Positions 9,136 through 17,726 of a stretch of 32,479 nt of DNA are shown piece by piece. How positions within the stretch are numbered: the first letter of the stretch is position 1; every line of letters begins with the position of its first letter. The notes beneath the pieces are model-generated. The model worked only from the letters and a program-made list of their open reading frames with translations, searched no databases and had not been told where the DNA came from. The translations under genes were made by a program, and so were the position numbers. Origin of the DNA: an uncultured Patescibacteria group bacterium (lineage in GTDB: Bacteria > Patescibacteriota > JACMRA01); NCBI GenBank assembly GCA_938041505.1, contig CALITC010000026.1:1-32479 (forward strand), given 5' to 3'.

Positions 9136-9148
9136 GCTCTTAAGATAC

Positions 9149-9165
9149 ATACCCCCAGGGGGTAT
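9149..9165 (+). promoter_or_regulatory. CsoR/CstR-type operator palindrome
   Basis: ATACCCCC-A-GGGGGTAT is a perfect 17-bp palindrome whose last base touches the -35 box of the next promoter. G/C tracts flanked by ATA/TAT are the known operator form of the CsoR/RcnR/CstR (DUF156) repressors, which respond to Cu(I), Ni or persulfides. Binding here would be expected to block RNA polymerase. No such regulator gene is in the window, so it must act from elsewhere. Confidence 0.7.
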
Positions 9166-9194
9166 TTGACAATCAAATAAATTTTTTGTACAAT
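9166..9194 (+). promoter_or_regulatory. Consensus sigma-70 promoter of the thioredoxin-CcdA-DUF3179 operon
   Basis: TTGACA (9166-9171, 6 of 6), 17-bp spacer, TACAAT (9189-9194, 5 of 6). Transcription should begin near 9201, giving a leader of about 21 nt to the ATG at 9222. A TTG at 9186 overlaps the -10 and cannot be the start. Confidence 0.8.
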
Positions 9195-9221
9195 GGTAGT
9201 AATAAACTAATTTTACTCATT

Positions 9222-9710
9222 ATGAAAAAAACTATCTTCTTCGTCGTTTTATTTGCAATCGTTATCGGATCAGGGCTATTAATCTCTCGAAGCTCTAATA
9301 GTGACACAAATAATAGCAACTCAAGCTCGGTTGAAACAAATAGTGTAGAGACTGGCGCGGCATCAGTATCAACAACAGATAATCTGATAGCTTCAGAAGG
9401 TGATCAATACGTGGATTACTCAGCCAGCACTCTATCTTCCATAGACAAAGAAAAACGAATCTTATTTTTCAAAGCTGATTGGTGTCCAAGCTGTAACGCT
9501 TTAGATAGGGATATTGAAAGTAATCTTAGTAGTATTCCTGAGAACGTCGCCATCCTCAAGGCTGATTACGATAGCGAAACTGAACTTAAGAAAAAATACA
9601 AAGTAGCCTCTCAGCACACTCTAGTTGTCTTGGATGAGAATGAAGAAGAAGTTGAAAAATGGTCTGGAATTCTTACTCTTGACGATTTACTTACAGCAAC
9701 CAAAAGCTAA
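9222..9710 (+). CDS. Membrane-anchored thioredoxin-like protein (WCPSC)
   Basis: This extracytoplasmic thiol-disulfide protein of 162 residues has an N-terminal hydrophobic helix (about residues 4-22), a Ser/Asn/Thr-rich linker, and a thioredoxin fold (about 60-162) with active site WCPSC (Trp87, Cys88, Cys91) in the context FFKADWCPSC, then a DYD segment and a C-terminal WSG strand typical of thioredoxins. It has no lipobox Cys, so it is held by the helix. It is first in an operon with CcdA, which would supply electrons across the membrane. The ATG at 9222 is chosen because the only longer in-frame start falls in the promoter -10. Likely controlled by the CsoR-type operator upstream. The cis-Pro of most thioredoxins is not evident (SQHTLVV takes that place). 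Confidence 0.85.
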   Translation: MKKTIFFVVLFAIVIGSGLLISRSSNSDTNNSNSSSVETNSVETGAASVSTTDNLIASEGDQYVDYSASTLSSIDKEKRILFFKADWCPSCNALDRDIESNLSSIPENVAILKADYDSETELKKKYKVASQHTLVVLDENEEEVEKWSGILTLDDLLTATKS

Positions 9711-9719
9711 TTACCCCGC

Positions 9720-10451
9720 ATGACTTTATTTATAGCAGCACTACTGGCAGGTTTCCTAACGGTATTGTCCCCATGTGTTTTACCAGTCTTACCAATAATT
9801 CTTGGAGGTTCTGCCACTTCTAAGTCCAAAAAAGACCTATTAGTGATTGTTCTATCTTTAAGTGCATCTATATTTATTTTTACCTTCCTATTACGCACGT
9901 CTATTCAGTTTTTACCAATCCTGTCTGAGCTAGGTAATAGGTTCTGGGTAGTTCTCTCTGGGCTTATAATTAGCATATTCGGTGTGGTGACTATATTTCC
10001 AAAGCTATGGGATACGATTGACCAAAAACTTGGACTCAATAATCAAAGTCACGAACTATTAGAAAAGAGCAAAGAAAACCACAGTAAATGGCAAAAAGTC
10101 TTATTGGGTGCGTCTTTGGGTCCGGTATTTACGAGTTGCTCTCCAACATATTTTGTAATCTTAGGTTTGGTAACAAGTAGTAACTACACACAGGGAATCT
10201 CTCTATTATTGGTGTATTTACTAGGTCTCTCAATTTTCTTATACGTTATTGGACTCGTCGGGTTCAAAGCAACCAAGAAGTTTCGTTTGCTCGCTGACCC
10301 GAAAAGCAAAGTACGCAAAGCTCTCGGAGTGTTATTCTTATTGCTCGGTATCGGAATCATCTTAGGTTGGGATAAGGTGCTTGAAACCTGGCTTTTAGAT
10401 CTTGGGATCTACGACAATTTCTCTACCATCGAAACCAACCTTTTACCATAA
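9720..10451 (+). CDS. ccdA: CcdA/DsbD-family transmembrane thiol-electron carrier
   Basis: The 243-residue multi-pass membrane protein begins 9 bases after the thioredoxin-like gene. The family moves reducing equivalents from cytoplasmic thioredoxin to extracytoplasmic thiol proteins through two membrane Cys. Both signature sites are visible: LSPCVLPVLP (Cys19) in helix 1 and SLGPVFTSCSP (Cys140) in the first helix of the second half. About six hydrophobic helices can be counted, matching the short CcdA form. No cytochrome c maturation gene is nearby, so the partner is probably the adjacent thioredoxin-like protein and perhaps DUF3179. The symbol follows the family; it could equally be called a DsbD transmembrane domain protein. 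Confidence 0.88.
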   Translation: MTLFIAALLAGFLTVLSPCVLPVLPIILGGSATSKSKKDLLVIVLSLSASIFIFTFLLRTSIQFLPILSELGNRFWVVLSGLIISIFGVVTIFPKLWDTIDQKLGLNNQSHELLEKSKENHSKWQKVLLGASLGPVFTSCSPTYFVILGLVTSSNYTQGISLLLVYLLGLSIFLYVIGLVGFKATKKFRLLADPKSKVRKALGVLFLLLGIGIILGWDKVLETWLLDLGIYDNFSTIETNLLP

Positions 10452-10462
10452 AATTCATTATT

Positions 10463-10468
10463 TATAAT
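10463..10468 (+). promoter_or_regulatory. Possible internal -10 element before the DUF3179 gene
   Basis: A perfect TATAAT lies 12 bases before the ATG at 10481 but lacks a clear -35. If used, the leader would be about 6 nt. Read-through from the operon promoter is as likely. Confidence 0.25.
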
Positions 10469-10480
10469 TACCACAAGCTT

Positions 10481-11476
10481 ATGAAAAAATACCTTATATT
10501 GTTAACAGTTTTTACAACTCTAGTTGCTGGTTCAATCTTTGTAATTCGACAACTTCCCAGCGAAGAGTCAAGCAATGGACAGAGCACAATCACTCAAAAT
10601 TTAGAAGACGTTTTTAGTGGTGAGCCCGCACTCAAGGAACCTGGTGATATCAAAGCTTCAGATTTATCCCAAGGTTGTCCAAGGCGCGACTGCATACCAT
10701 CTCTCGATAATCCAAATTTTGAATCACTTGAGGACGCAGATGCCTGGCTAGAAGCTGATGACCTTGTATTTGGAATCGAAGTGAATGGAGAGTCTCGCGC
10801 GTATCCCCAAAGAATTCTCAACTGGCACGAAATTGTTAACGATACCATCCAAGGTGAAGATATCGCAGTAACCTTCTGTCCTCTTTGTGGTAGTGCTATT
10901 GCGTTTGAGCGCCAAGTAGATGGTCAAACCACCACTTTTGGTGTGTCTGGTAAGCTCTATAATTCCAATCTTGTGATGTATGATAGATTAGAAGAAAGCT
11001 ACTGGCAACAAGAGACAGGGGTGGCAATTATTGGTGACGCTGCTGTCCGCGAAGAAAAGCTAAAACCAGTTCCAATGGCCAGTGTTTTCTGGGAAGACTG
11101 GAAAGAATCTCACCCAGAAACCCAAGTGCTATCCCGAGAAACCGGTCATACTAGAGACTATGATAGATACCCTTATGGTAGCTACGAAGAAGACGGAGAT
11201 CTCTACTTTGGAATAGAAAATACAGACAACAGGTTACCGCTCAAGGCGCCAGGATTTGGTTTCAATATCGGAGAAAGCAACAAATTCTACCAAACTGAAG
11301 ATATTCCCAAGGATACTCAAATCGATGATGTGATTAATGGTGAGCAGGTAATTATACGAAATCAATCTGGTATAATCACCATGACCACTGCAGCAGGGGA
11401 AGAGTTGGTGCCAATCAGGACATTTTGGTTTGCTTTTGCAGCGTTCCATCCCGATGCTGAAATATATTCCAATTAA
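10481..11476 (+). CDS. DUF3179 domain-containing exported protein
   Basis: Residues 1-25 form a signal or anchor helix; the rest matches the DUF3179 family: GCPRRDC (Cys66, Cys71), RAYP, NWHEIVND, and TFCPLCGSAIAF (Cys133, Cys136), then GVSGKLYNSNLVMYDR and a C-terminal FWFAFAAFHP. The family's biochemistry is not established. Its invariant CPLC pair suggests metal or thiol chemistry outside the membrane. Here it is third in an apparent operon after a thioredoxin-like protein and CcdA, under a CsoR-like operator, which fits a copper- or sulfur-linked redox role (inference). The downstream neighbour on the opposite strand ends only 22 bases away, with no obvious terminator between. Confidence 0.85.
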   Translation: MKKYLILLTVFTTLVAGSIFVIRQLPSEESSNGQSTITQNLEDVFSGEPALKEPGDIKASDLSQGCPRRDCIPSLDNPNFESLEDADAWLEADDLVFGIEVNGESRAYPQRILNWHEIVNDTIQGEDIAVTFCPLCGSAIAFERQVDGQTTTFGVSGKLYNSNLVMYDRLEESYWQQETGVAIIGDAAVREEKLKPVPMASVFWEDWKESHPETQVLSRETGHTRDYDRYPYGSYEEDGDLYFGIENTDNRLPLKAPGFGFNIGESNKFYQTEDIPKDTQIDDVINGEQVIIRNQSGIITMTTAAGEELVPIRTFWFAFAAFHPDAEIYSN

Positions 11477-11498
11477 GAGTAAGCTGACAATTTTAAAT

Positions 11499-14400
11499 TT
11501 ACTTCCTCTCTCGAATCACTTTTTGAACTCCCCAAACCATAACTCCAATCACGACAGCAATCCCAACCAAGACTACATAACCACCCCCACCACTCCGCAC
11601 AGTAGTAATCAACGTAGGTGTTTCTTCTGGGGTATCCTCCTCTGGTTCTTCTACCTGTGTAATCTTCACCGTAGCCACGCCCTCCTTAGGTTCTTGGATC
11701 TCAGTGGACGTCATCAAAGCCCGGTTAGTCAGTGAAGTGAGGTCGGTATCCTTGAGCCTGGTTACAAACGAAACAGTTTGTTCTTCTCCGACACCAAGGG
11801 TTGGATAGTTCCAAGTCAGCTCTGTGGTAGTAGATTGAGCGTGTGCTGCTACTGATCCAAGTACATCACTTAGTAAAGAACTACTTGTTGAGACGACCCC
11901 ATCTCCTTGACTATCTTGTGTTTGAGCACTGGCTACATCCACCGTAGACGTAGTACAGTTGTCTGAACAAGACACAAACTCTAACTCTGGGTTAAGAACG
12001 TCAGTAATGACTACGTTAGTTAGTTCGGTGTTGCTCGTATTCTCAAACGTAATAGTGAAGGTAACTTCTTCTCCTGCTTCTATCTCTGGTTTTGATGGGA
12101 CATTCTCTATCTCAGAGTCGTACACAATGTTGAGTCCTGTAATACTTGTTTGTCCGTCTAATTCGTTGGTGGTTAAAAAGGCAGTGTTGCCAATGTTGGT
12201 GGTGTCTGTTCCAAGACCAGGATCAATCGTAACTTGGAAGGTCTGGGTAAGCGAGCCACCATTGATTGGTAAGACTCCAAGATTCCAGGTGAGCAGGCCT
12301 CCAGTATCTCCATTAGCATCGTTCGGATCTGTGTCTGAGGTGAAAGTACATTGGTTAGTACATGAGTTCTCTATGTAGACTAGATTAGGATCTAGAGTAT
12401 CAGTGAGGACAGCATCAGTTAATTCTACTTCTCCAGTATTCTCGTAACTCACAATGTAGGTAATCGTATCTCCTGGTTGGGCGCCATTTGGTTTATTGTG
12501 TTCTTTAGCAATCGTCACTCCTGGATGATCTATCTCTACTGAGGGAGCGGTGACTTCTCCGGTTACTTGCGCTGTGTTAATGAAGGCGGTGTTGCCTGCA
12601 GTCGTGGTTGCGCCATCAACATCAGTAGCTAGTGTAACTTCAAAAGAGACTGAGTACACGGTTGGATTCTGTGGATCTACATTCACTGGCAAGACTCCTG
12701 CGTTCCAGGTGAGTAAACCTCCCGTGTCTCCAGTAGCGTCTGGGGTGAAGGTGCACACTACTCCATTTGGATTACCAATTGGATCTGTGCCTGGTAAAGC
12801 AGCACTACAAGAGTTCTCTACATACTCAAACGCGGGGTCTAAGGTATCGGTAATGACCGTGTTGGTTAGTTCCACCAAGCCATCATTCTCGTAACTAATC
12901 GTGTACGTGATTACTTCTCCGCTCTGAACTCCTTCGCTCTGTTTATCATGACTCTTACCTATCTCTACACTCGGTACATCGGGAGTTGGGTGCTCAATGG
13001 TGACTGGGACATCACCAGTGCTACCGTTCACCTCACTCGTGTTGATGAAGCCTTCGTTGTTGATGGTGGTGACTGAGTCGTCGGTGTCTTGGTTAACTAT
13101 TACCTGGAAGGACTCTGTATAGACGGTATTCCCAACTGGAAGGGTACCCACGTTCCAAGTTAAGGTACCACTGGTAATATTCCCTGTACGTGGAATGAAG
13201 GTACAACTGTTGGTACATGAATTATCTACATAGGTGAAGTTGTCATCTAAGGCATCAATCACCACTGTGTTCGTGAGTTCTGTGTCTCCTGTGTTCTCGT
13301 AGGTGATGGTGTAGGTGATGATGTCTCCTGGTTGGGGGTTACTATTCACTTGATCATGTTCTTTGGTGATTCCAGTACCAGGATGATCAACGGGAATAGG
13401 GTCACTGGTAGAGTCTCCGTTGATTTCGGAAGTGTTTAAGTAGGCCGTGTTAGCTACACTGGTGGTAGTACTTTCTACGTCTTTGCTGAGAGTTACTTGG
13501 AAACTTACCGTGTAGGTGTCTGTGGAGATTGGGAGTGTGCCCAGGTTCCACTCTACAACACCTCCGGTGTCTCCATTAGTGTCATTCGGATCAGAGTCTG
13601 GAGTGAAAGTGCAGTCTACCTCATTTGGGGCTGCATTCTGAGTACAACTTCCATCTACGTATTCCAAGATAGGATCTAGGGTGTCTGTAAGTACGGAGTT
13701 CGATAATTCTACTGCTCCATTGTTCTCGTACTCTATGGTGTAGGTGATGACTTCACCAATCTGGACTCCTTCTCCTGTTTTATCATGGGTCTTTTCTAGT
13801 TCTAGGGATGGATCGCTTGGTGGTTGTTCGTTGTTGCTGAGTGCACCGCCAAATTGAGAAGTGTTAAAATATGTTCTGTCATCAATAATATTATTAAGTA
13901 CAGAGATACCAAAAGGAGATCCTCCACTATTCTGCACAAACTCCGTAGCTGTAAAAGTGTAAGCACGACCTACATACTCAGGATCAACAACAACACTCCA
14001 AGTCGCATCTCCGTTATTATCAGTGGTAAGGTCAAAGGCGGAGACAAACTCCTCTCCTTCTCTATCCGTTGTGGTATCAAAATCACTTGGATTAGCAAAT
14101 AACTCCAAACGATAGCTCTTATGAGCTTCACTATTAAATGTCCCAGCAACTGTCGTGCCTGTTGTTAAGCTAGTATCAATAACAGGATAGTTTTGAAGAT
14201 TATTTGACCCAGTGTCAACATCAAGGACATCCGTATTTGAGCTACCATTTATACCGCCACTACCATCTAAATTAATGCCTAAAGAAGTGTTATCTTTAGT
14301 TAAATTACCCAAAACTGTATTGTTAATAGTGTTATTTGAAGAGAGTGATAGACCATGATGCCCGTTATCATAAAAATAATTAGTATCTCCGTTCTCTAGA

Positions 14401-17400
14401 CCGCCGACCAGGTTTCCAGAGCCAGTGATTGCCATTCCTATTCTTCGATTTCCGAGTCCATCTGCAAAATTTGTATTTGTCCCAAAATAATTTCCTTTTA
14501 TAACGCTGTCAGACCCTCTCAATATCAATCCAGTACCAAAATCACCACCTGCAAATATATTACCCTCACCATTGTCGCTACCACCAACAATACTGTTATT
14601 TCCAACAATGCTGTTAGTTGCGCAATTGGTATCCAAACATAAACTATAGTTGGGTATTTTTATTGATTCATCAGCACTAAGACCGAAAATATTACCTTGC
14701 AAAACACTATTATCGCCTTCTAAATAAAAACCCTTACCGTTCCCACTTATAACATTATTAGTAAGAGTGTAACTATCGCCATATAGTTGAACTGTTTCTC
14801 TAGGTACAGAAGTTGAATTTGTATTGCGCAATACTGACATTCCTGTAGTATCTACTCCAATGAAGTTATTACTTATGGTGTTATTATTAGAATTGCTGGC
14901 AGAAGTTGGAACTCTTATAGCGCCAAGTAAATTATTACTGATAACATTCCTATCGTTTTCAGATCCCCCAATATTATTGTTACTTGAATCCTCAAGACGT
15001 ATCCCAAATCTATTGCCATTGCCCCCACCGCTTAGATCTAAGCCTATCCAATTACACTTAATAGTATTATTATCACCTTGCAACCTGTACGCAGCTTCTA
15101 GTCTATGGTCTTGGAAAGCAGAGTAATCTGGGTCAAGCTCTATACCGTTTCGAAAAAAGTGCACAGACAAACCAGCAAAAATATTATTTGATGACTCAAC
15201 CAAAAAAGCACCATTATGCAAATTAACTCCCAAAGTTGACCCGCCACCCCCTGCATGCAAAGAGATATTGGGAGAAAAATTCGCGGGACATATTGGGCTA
15301 GTAGAATCATCAATAGCATTGATTATATGAGAATCATACATAGTAATAGGAGAGTTTAGTCCGATGTCACCATTAACATCAAATGTAATTGTATCTACAC
15401 CAGGATTAGCACTTGCTTGGGCTACAGCCTCTCTAAAAGAACCAACCCCACTATTATTAAGGTTCTCCGCCTCAAAAACACTAGTTGGTTCGTAGTGACC
15501 AAATTCCGAAGTATTCATGTAATTCCTACCATTAATCTGCACAGGAGAATTACCGATGTATGTGCTCTCGTCGTAGAGTGTATACTCTGTTGCTGTAATT
15601 GTCAGCGGTCTATCTGCATAAGATAAAGGTATCTCAGTGTTCCAGCCCTTCCAGCCTCCGACATCTAATGTTACATCCATTGCTTTTATAAACTCTAAAC
15701 CTTCCCTATCTATAGTTGTGTCCAAAAGATTATTATTGGCGTAGAGCTCAACATGGAAAGTACGATGCGTAATCTCATCTCCAACTTCATAAGCTGTACC
15801 AGAATTCAGGGTCATTTCAATCTGCAAGGCATCAACTAACGTCTCAATATCGACGATTGTTGGTGAGTTTTGAAAACCATGATAATAAGTCGTTGTATTA
15901 GAACCGCTGGTGATTGTGCCGTCAGTGTAATTATCAGATATTCCAGGATCTGGATCTACCCCATCTGAATCTTCATCGATAAATTCGTCAATTCCTATGA
16001 GACCATTTGAGAAAATAGAGTTTTTTAATACTGCAATTCTTTCTCCAGGTCTTCCTAAACCATGAGTAATATTTGTTCGAACCCCACTTTCATTATTGTA
16101 TGCAATAACATTTGATTCGTTTATATTCAGCCCTCCTATCAACACATCTCTACTTGCCATGATCCCAGAATTCTTGTTACCTAACCCAGAGTCAAAATTT
16201 GCGTTGGTACCTATGAAGTTTCCTTGTATCTTAGAACCACTTGGAACGCCTGAATTTGTCATATCAGCTGTAATACCATGACTATCGTTACCAGCCACAA
16301 TGTTCCCTTCACCTGGGTTGGAACCTCCAAACAAAACACTGTTTACAATTTGCACTGCTGGAAAATCTTGATATTTCGTATTTGGAATAGCCGTAGTTGC
16401 CGTTGGATTAAGCCCAAAAATATTTCCTTGGACCATTACTTCGTAATCGTCGAAACCCCTCGCTCTAAAAGCGCACCCTTCATTTCCACTTACAACATTG
16501 CCCTCTCCAGGATTTGGACCTCCAAATTTATTGCTTGAACCTTGAATACCTATAGCACACCTCCTGGACTCCTGGTTACTTAAGCCTGCAAATGTTTGAG
16601 TTGCTGCATTTGGTTTGGCGAGTGTACCAGTAGAATCCACACCAAAATAGTTTCCATATATATTATTATTGTTACTATTAGTGGTACTCATAATAAGTGC
16701 AAGCTCATTGTACCCAAATAAATTTTTATCATTTGAGTTTGCACCTCCAATTAAGTTGTCGCTACTATGAATTAAGTGTATACCTGTTCCTTTGGGGGTA
16801 GTATTATCACTTATACTATTTTGGTTTAAATTGAGACCTACCCAATTACATTTAACAATATTATTATTTGATTCAATATTTCCAATAAAGTTGCCGAATA
16901 CTAGCGAGCCTTTATAGTTTGCATTACTACTAGCAACATTATCATTAGACGCCACAGCGATACCTGCCACCACGTTATTGCCATCTGTAAACCTTAAAGC
17001 ACCTCCAGGATTATTAAAATCGAACTCTATACCTCTAATGAAAATATCTGGGGTGTGATTTGACGGACAAACTGGATTATCTGTTGTATCTATACCATTA
17101 ATAATAATTGAATCTGTTATCTCAAGTTGTGGGTTTATGTTAATTTCTCCACTAAGCTGATCATCAAATACAATTGTATCCTGCCCAGGATTAGCATTTG
17201 CTAGATCAACCGCTTCACGAAGTGTACCTACACCTGTATTATCAAGACTTGTAACAGTATACACCGTCCCGGCTGCACTGGCCTCTTTGGGTAATTGAGT
17301 TTGTTGGTTATAGGCTAAGATTACTAATCCAAGTACTCCTAAACAAACTAAGAAATACCCACCTTGTAAAAAAGACTTGAAACTCACTATTTTTTTAAGC

Positions 17401-17402
17401 AT
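11499..17402 (-). CDS. Giant surface protein with two beta-helix halves and five DUF11 domains
   Basis: About 1967 residues. A signal peptide (hydrophobic about residues 15-30, then EASAAG) is followed by two parallel beta-helix regions (about 46-630 and 640-1190). Each opens with a CSLREA-like motif (TLREAVDLANANPGQDTI and FREAVAQASANPGVDTI) and carries many short NNTI/SNNN turns, as in pectate-lyase-like folds. Five DUF11 domains follow (from about 1199), and the end is a Gly tract, membrane helix and basic tail (VQKVIRERK). There is no LPXTG. The role is inferred to be surface attachment or glycan contact. The start ATG at 17402 is preferred to one at 17477 because a good promoter lies between them and the signal peptide then sits at the N-terminus. 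It is convergent with the DUF3179 gene. Confidence 0.85.
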   Translation of the reverse strand: MLKKIVSFKSFLQGGYFLVCLGVLGLVILAYNQQTQLPKEASAAGTVYTVTSLDNTGVGTLREAVDLANANPGQDTIVFDDQLSGEININPQLEITDSIIINGIDTTDNPVCPSNHTPDIFIRGIEFDFNNPGGALRFTDGNNVVAGIAVASNDNVASSNANYKGSLVFGNFIGNIESNNNIVKCNWVGLNLNQNSISDNTTPKGTGIHLIHSSDNLIGGANSNDKNLFGYNELALIMSTTNSNNNNIYGNYFGVDSTGTLAKPNAATQTFAGLSNQESRRCAIGIQGSSNKFGGPNPGEGNVVSGNEGCAFRARGFDDYEVMVQGNIFGLNPTATTAIPNTKYQDFPAVQIVNSVLFGGSNPGEGNIVAGNDSHGITADMTNSGVPSGSKIQGNFIGTNANFDSGLGNKNSGIMASRDVLIGGLNINESNVIAYNNESGVRTNITHGLGRPGERIAVLKNSIFSNGLIGIDEFIDEDSDGVDPDPGISDNYTDGTITSGSNTTTYYHGFQNSPTIVDIETLVDALQIEMTLNSGTAYEVGDEITHRTFHVELYANNNLLDTTIDREGLEFIKAMDVTLDVGGWKGWNTEIPLSYADRPLTITATEYTLYDESTYIGNSPVQINGRNYMNTSEFGHYEPTSVFEAENLNNSGVGSFREAVAQASANPGVDTITFDVNGDIGLNSPITMYDSHIINAIDDSTSPICPANFSPNISLHAGGGGSTLGVNLHNGAFLVESSNNIFAGLSVHFFRNGIELDPDYSAFQDHRLEAAYRLQGDNNTIKCNWIGLDLSGGGNGNRFGIRLEDSSNNNIGGSENDRNVISNNLLGAIRVPTSASNSNNNTISNNFIGVDTTGMSVLRNTNSTSVPRETVQLYGDSYTLTNNVISGNGKGFYLEGDNSVLQGNIFGLSADESIKIPNYSLCLDTNCATNSIVGNNSIVGGSDNGEGNIFAGGDFGTGLILRGSDSVIKGNYFGTNTNFADGLGNRRIGMAITGSGNLVGGLENGDTNYFYDNGHHGLSLSSNNTINNTVLGNLTKDNTSLGINLDGSGGINGSSNTDVLDVDTGSNNLQNYPVIDTSLTTGTTVAGTFNSEAHKSYRLELFANPSDFDTTTDREGEEFVSAFDLTTDNNGDATWSVVVDPEYVGRAYTFTATEFVQNSGGSPFGISVLNNIIDDRTYFNTSQFGGALSNNEQPPSDPSLELEKTHDKTGEGVQIGEVITYTIEYENNGAVELSNSVLTDTLDPILEYVDGSCTQNAAPNEVDCTFTPDSDPNDTNGDTGGVVEWNLGTLPISTDTYTVSFQVTLSKDVESTTTSVANTAYLNTSEINGDSTSDPIPVDHPGTGITKEHDQVNSNPQPGDIITYTITYENTGDTELTNTVVIDALDDNFTYVDNSCTNSCTFIPRTGNITSGTLTWNVGTLPVGNTVYTESFQVIVNQDTDDSVTTINNEGFINTSEVNGSTGDVPVTIEHPTPDVPSVEIGKSHDKQSEGVQSGEVITYTISYENDGLVELTNTVITDTLDPAFEYVENSCSAALPGTDPIGNPNGVVCTFTPDATGDTGGLLTWNAGVLPVNVDPQNPTVYSVSFEVTLATDVDGATTTAGNTAFINTAQVTGEVTAPSVEIDHPGVTIAKEHNKPNGAQPGDTITYIVSYENTGEVELTDAVLTDTLDPNLVYIENSCTNQCTFTSDTDPNDANGDTGGLLTWNLGVLPINGGSLTQTFQVTIDPGLGTDTTNIGNTAFLTTNELDGQTSITGLNIVYDSEIENVPSKPEIEAGEEVTFTITFENTSNTELTNVVITDVLNPELEFVSCSDNCTTSTVDVASAQTQDSQGDGVVSTSSSLLSDVLGSVAAHAQSTTTELTWNYPTLGVGEEQTVSFVTRLKDTDLTSLTNRALMTSTEIQEPKEGVATVKITQVEEPEEDTPEETPTLITTVRSGGGGYVVLVGIAVVIGVMVWGVQKVIRERK
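11700..13810 (-). repeat. Five DUF11 units in A-B-A-B order plus one divergent unit
   Basis: Reading on the minus strand, units begin near 13805, 13375, 12968, 12520 and 12135. Units 1 and 3 share K(T/S)HDKxxEGVQxGEVITYTI and have a long segment between their two Cys; units 2 and 4 share KEH(D/N), QPGDxITY and the compact SCTNxCTF. Unit 5 is divergent. Spacing is about 385-450 nt. Confidence 0.8.
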
Positions 17403-17428
17403 ATTTTTGTTTTTGATATACACTAGTA

Positions 17429-17457
17429 AGTATACACTAATTGTTATTAATGTGCAA
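17429..17457 (-). promoter_or_regulatory. Promoter of the beta-helix/DUF11 giant gene
   Basis: On the minus strand: TTGCAC (17452-17457), 17-bp spacer, TATACT (17429-17434). The start site would be near 17422 and the leader about 20 nt to the ATG at 17402. TAGTGTATA occurs twice here, 16 bp apart, once overlapping the -10. Confidence 0.7.
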
Positions 17458-17606
17458 AAATTAGAATTATCTTCCACTCATAAAATGAAAAATAAAACTT
17501 CATGTAGCTTTTCAAACTCTTATTATTTAATATGATAAACAAAGCTCGTAAATAAAAAACTTAAGGTTAATAAGTCCATATAAGGCATATATATGGGAAA
17601 AAATGC

Positions 17607-17635
17607 TTTACAACAGTCTAAAAATAAGCTTTAAT
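17607..17635 (+). promoter_or_regulatory. Candidate promoter inside the gene-poor region
   Basis: TTTACA (17607-17612, 5 of 6), 17-bp spacer, TTTAAT (17630-17635, 5 of 6). The start site would fall near 17642, at the first base of the GGGGTCAGACCC repeat. AT-rich background makes chance matches common. Confidence 0.4.
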
Positions 17636-17641
17636 AATTGT

Positions 17642-17696
17642 GGGGTCAGACCCGATACTAACAAAAACAACGCCCTAGTGGCGTTATCAATTTTTT
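17642..17696 (+). ncRNA. Possible short RNA of about 55 nt
   Basis: From the predicted start near 17642 the transcript would begin with GGGGUCAGACCC and end with the hairpin AACGCC-CUAGU-GGCGUU (17669-17685) and a run of six U (17691-17696). The U run is five bases from the stem, so termination is imperfect. No known RNA family is recognised; this may be only part of a repeat element. Confidence 0.25.
17645..17663 (+). repeat. 19-bp direct repeat, copy 1
   Basis: GTCAGACCCGATACTAACA, preceded by GGG so that GGGTC-A-GACCC forms a short palindrome. An identical copy lies at 17727-17745. Confidence 0.85.
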
Positions 17697-17726
17697 ACTA
17701 AAAAACTTTGAATAAGAAAAAAGGGA

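Noticed and set aside
11959-16538. Plus-strand ORFs of 60-139 codons opposite the second giant gene
   Set aside because: Same explanation: antisense shadows of a repetitive coding sequence, with no start signals.
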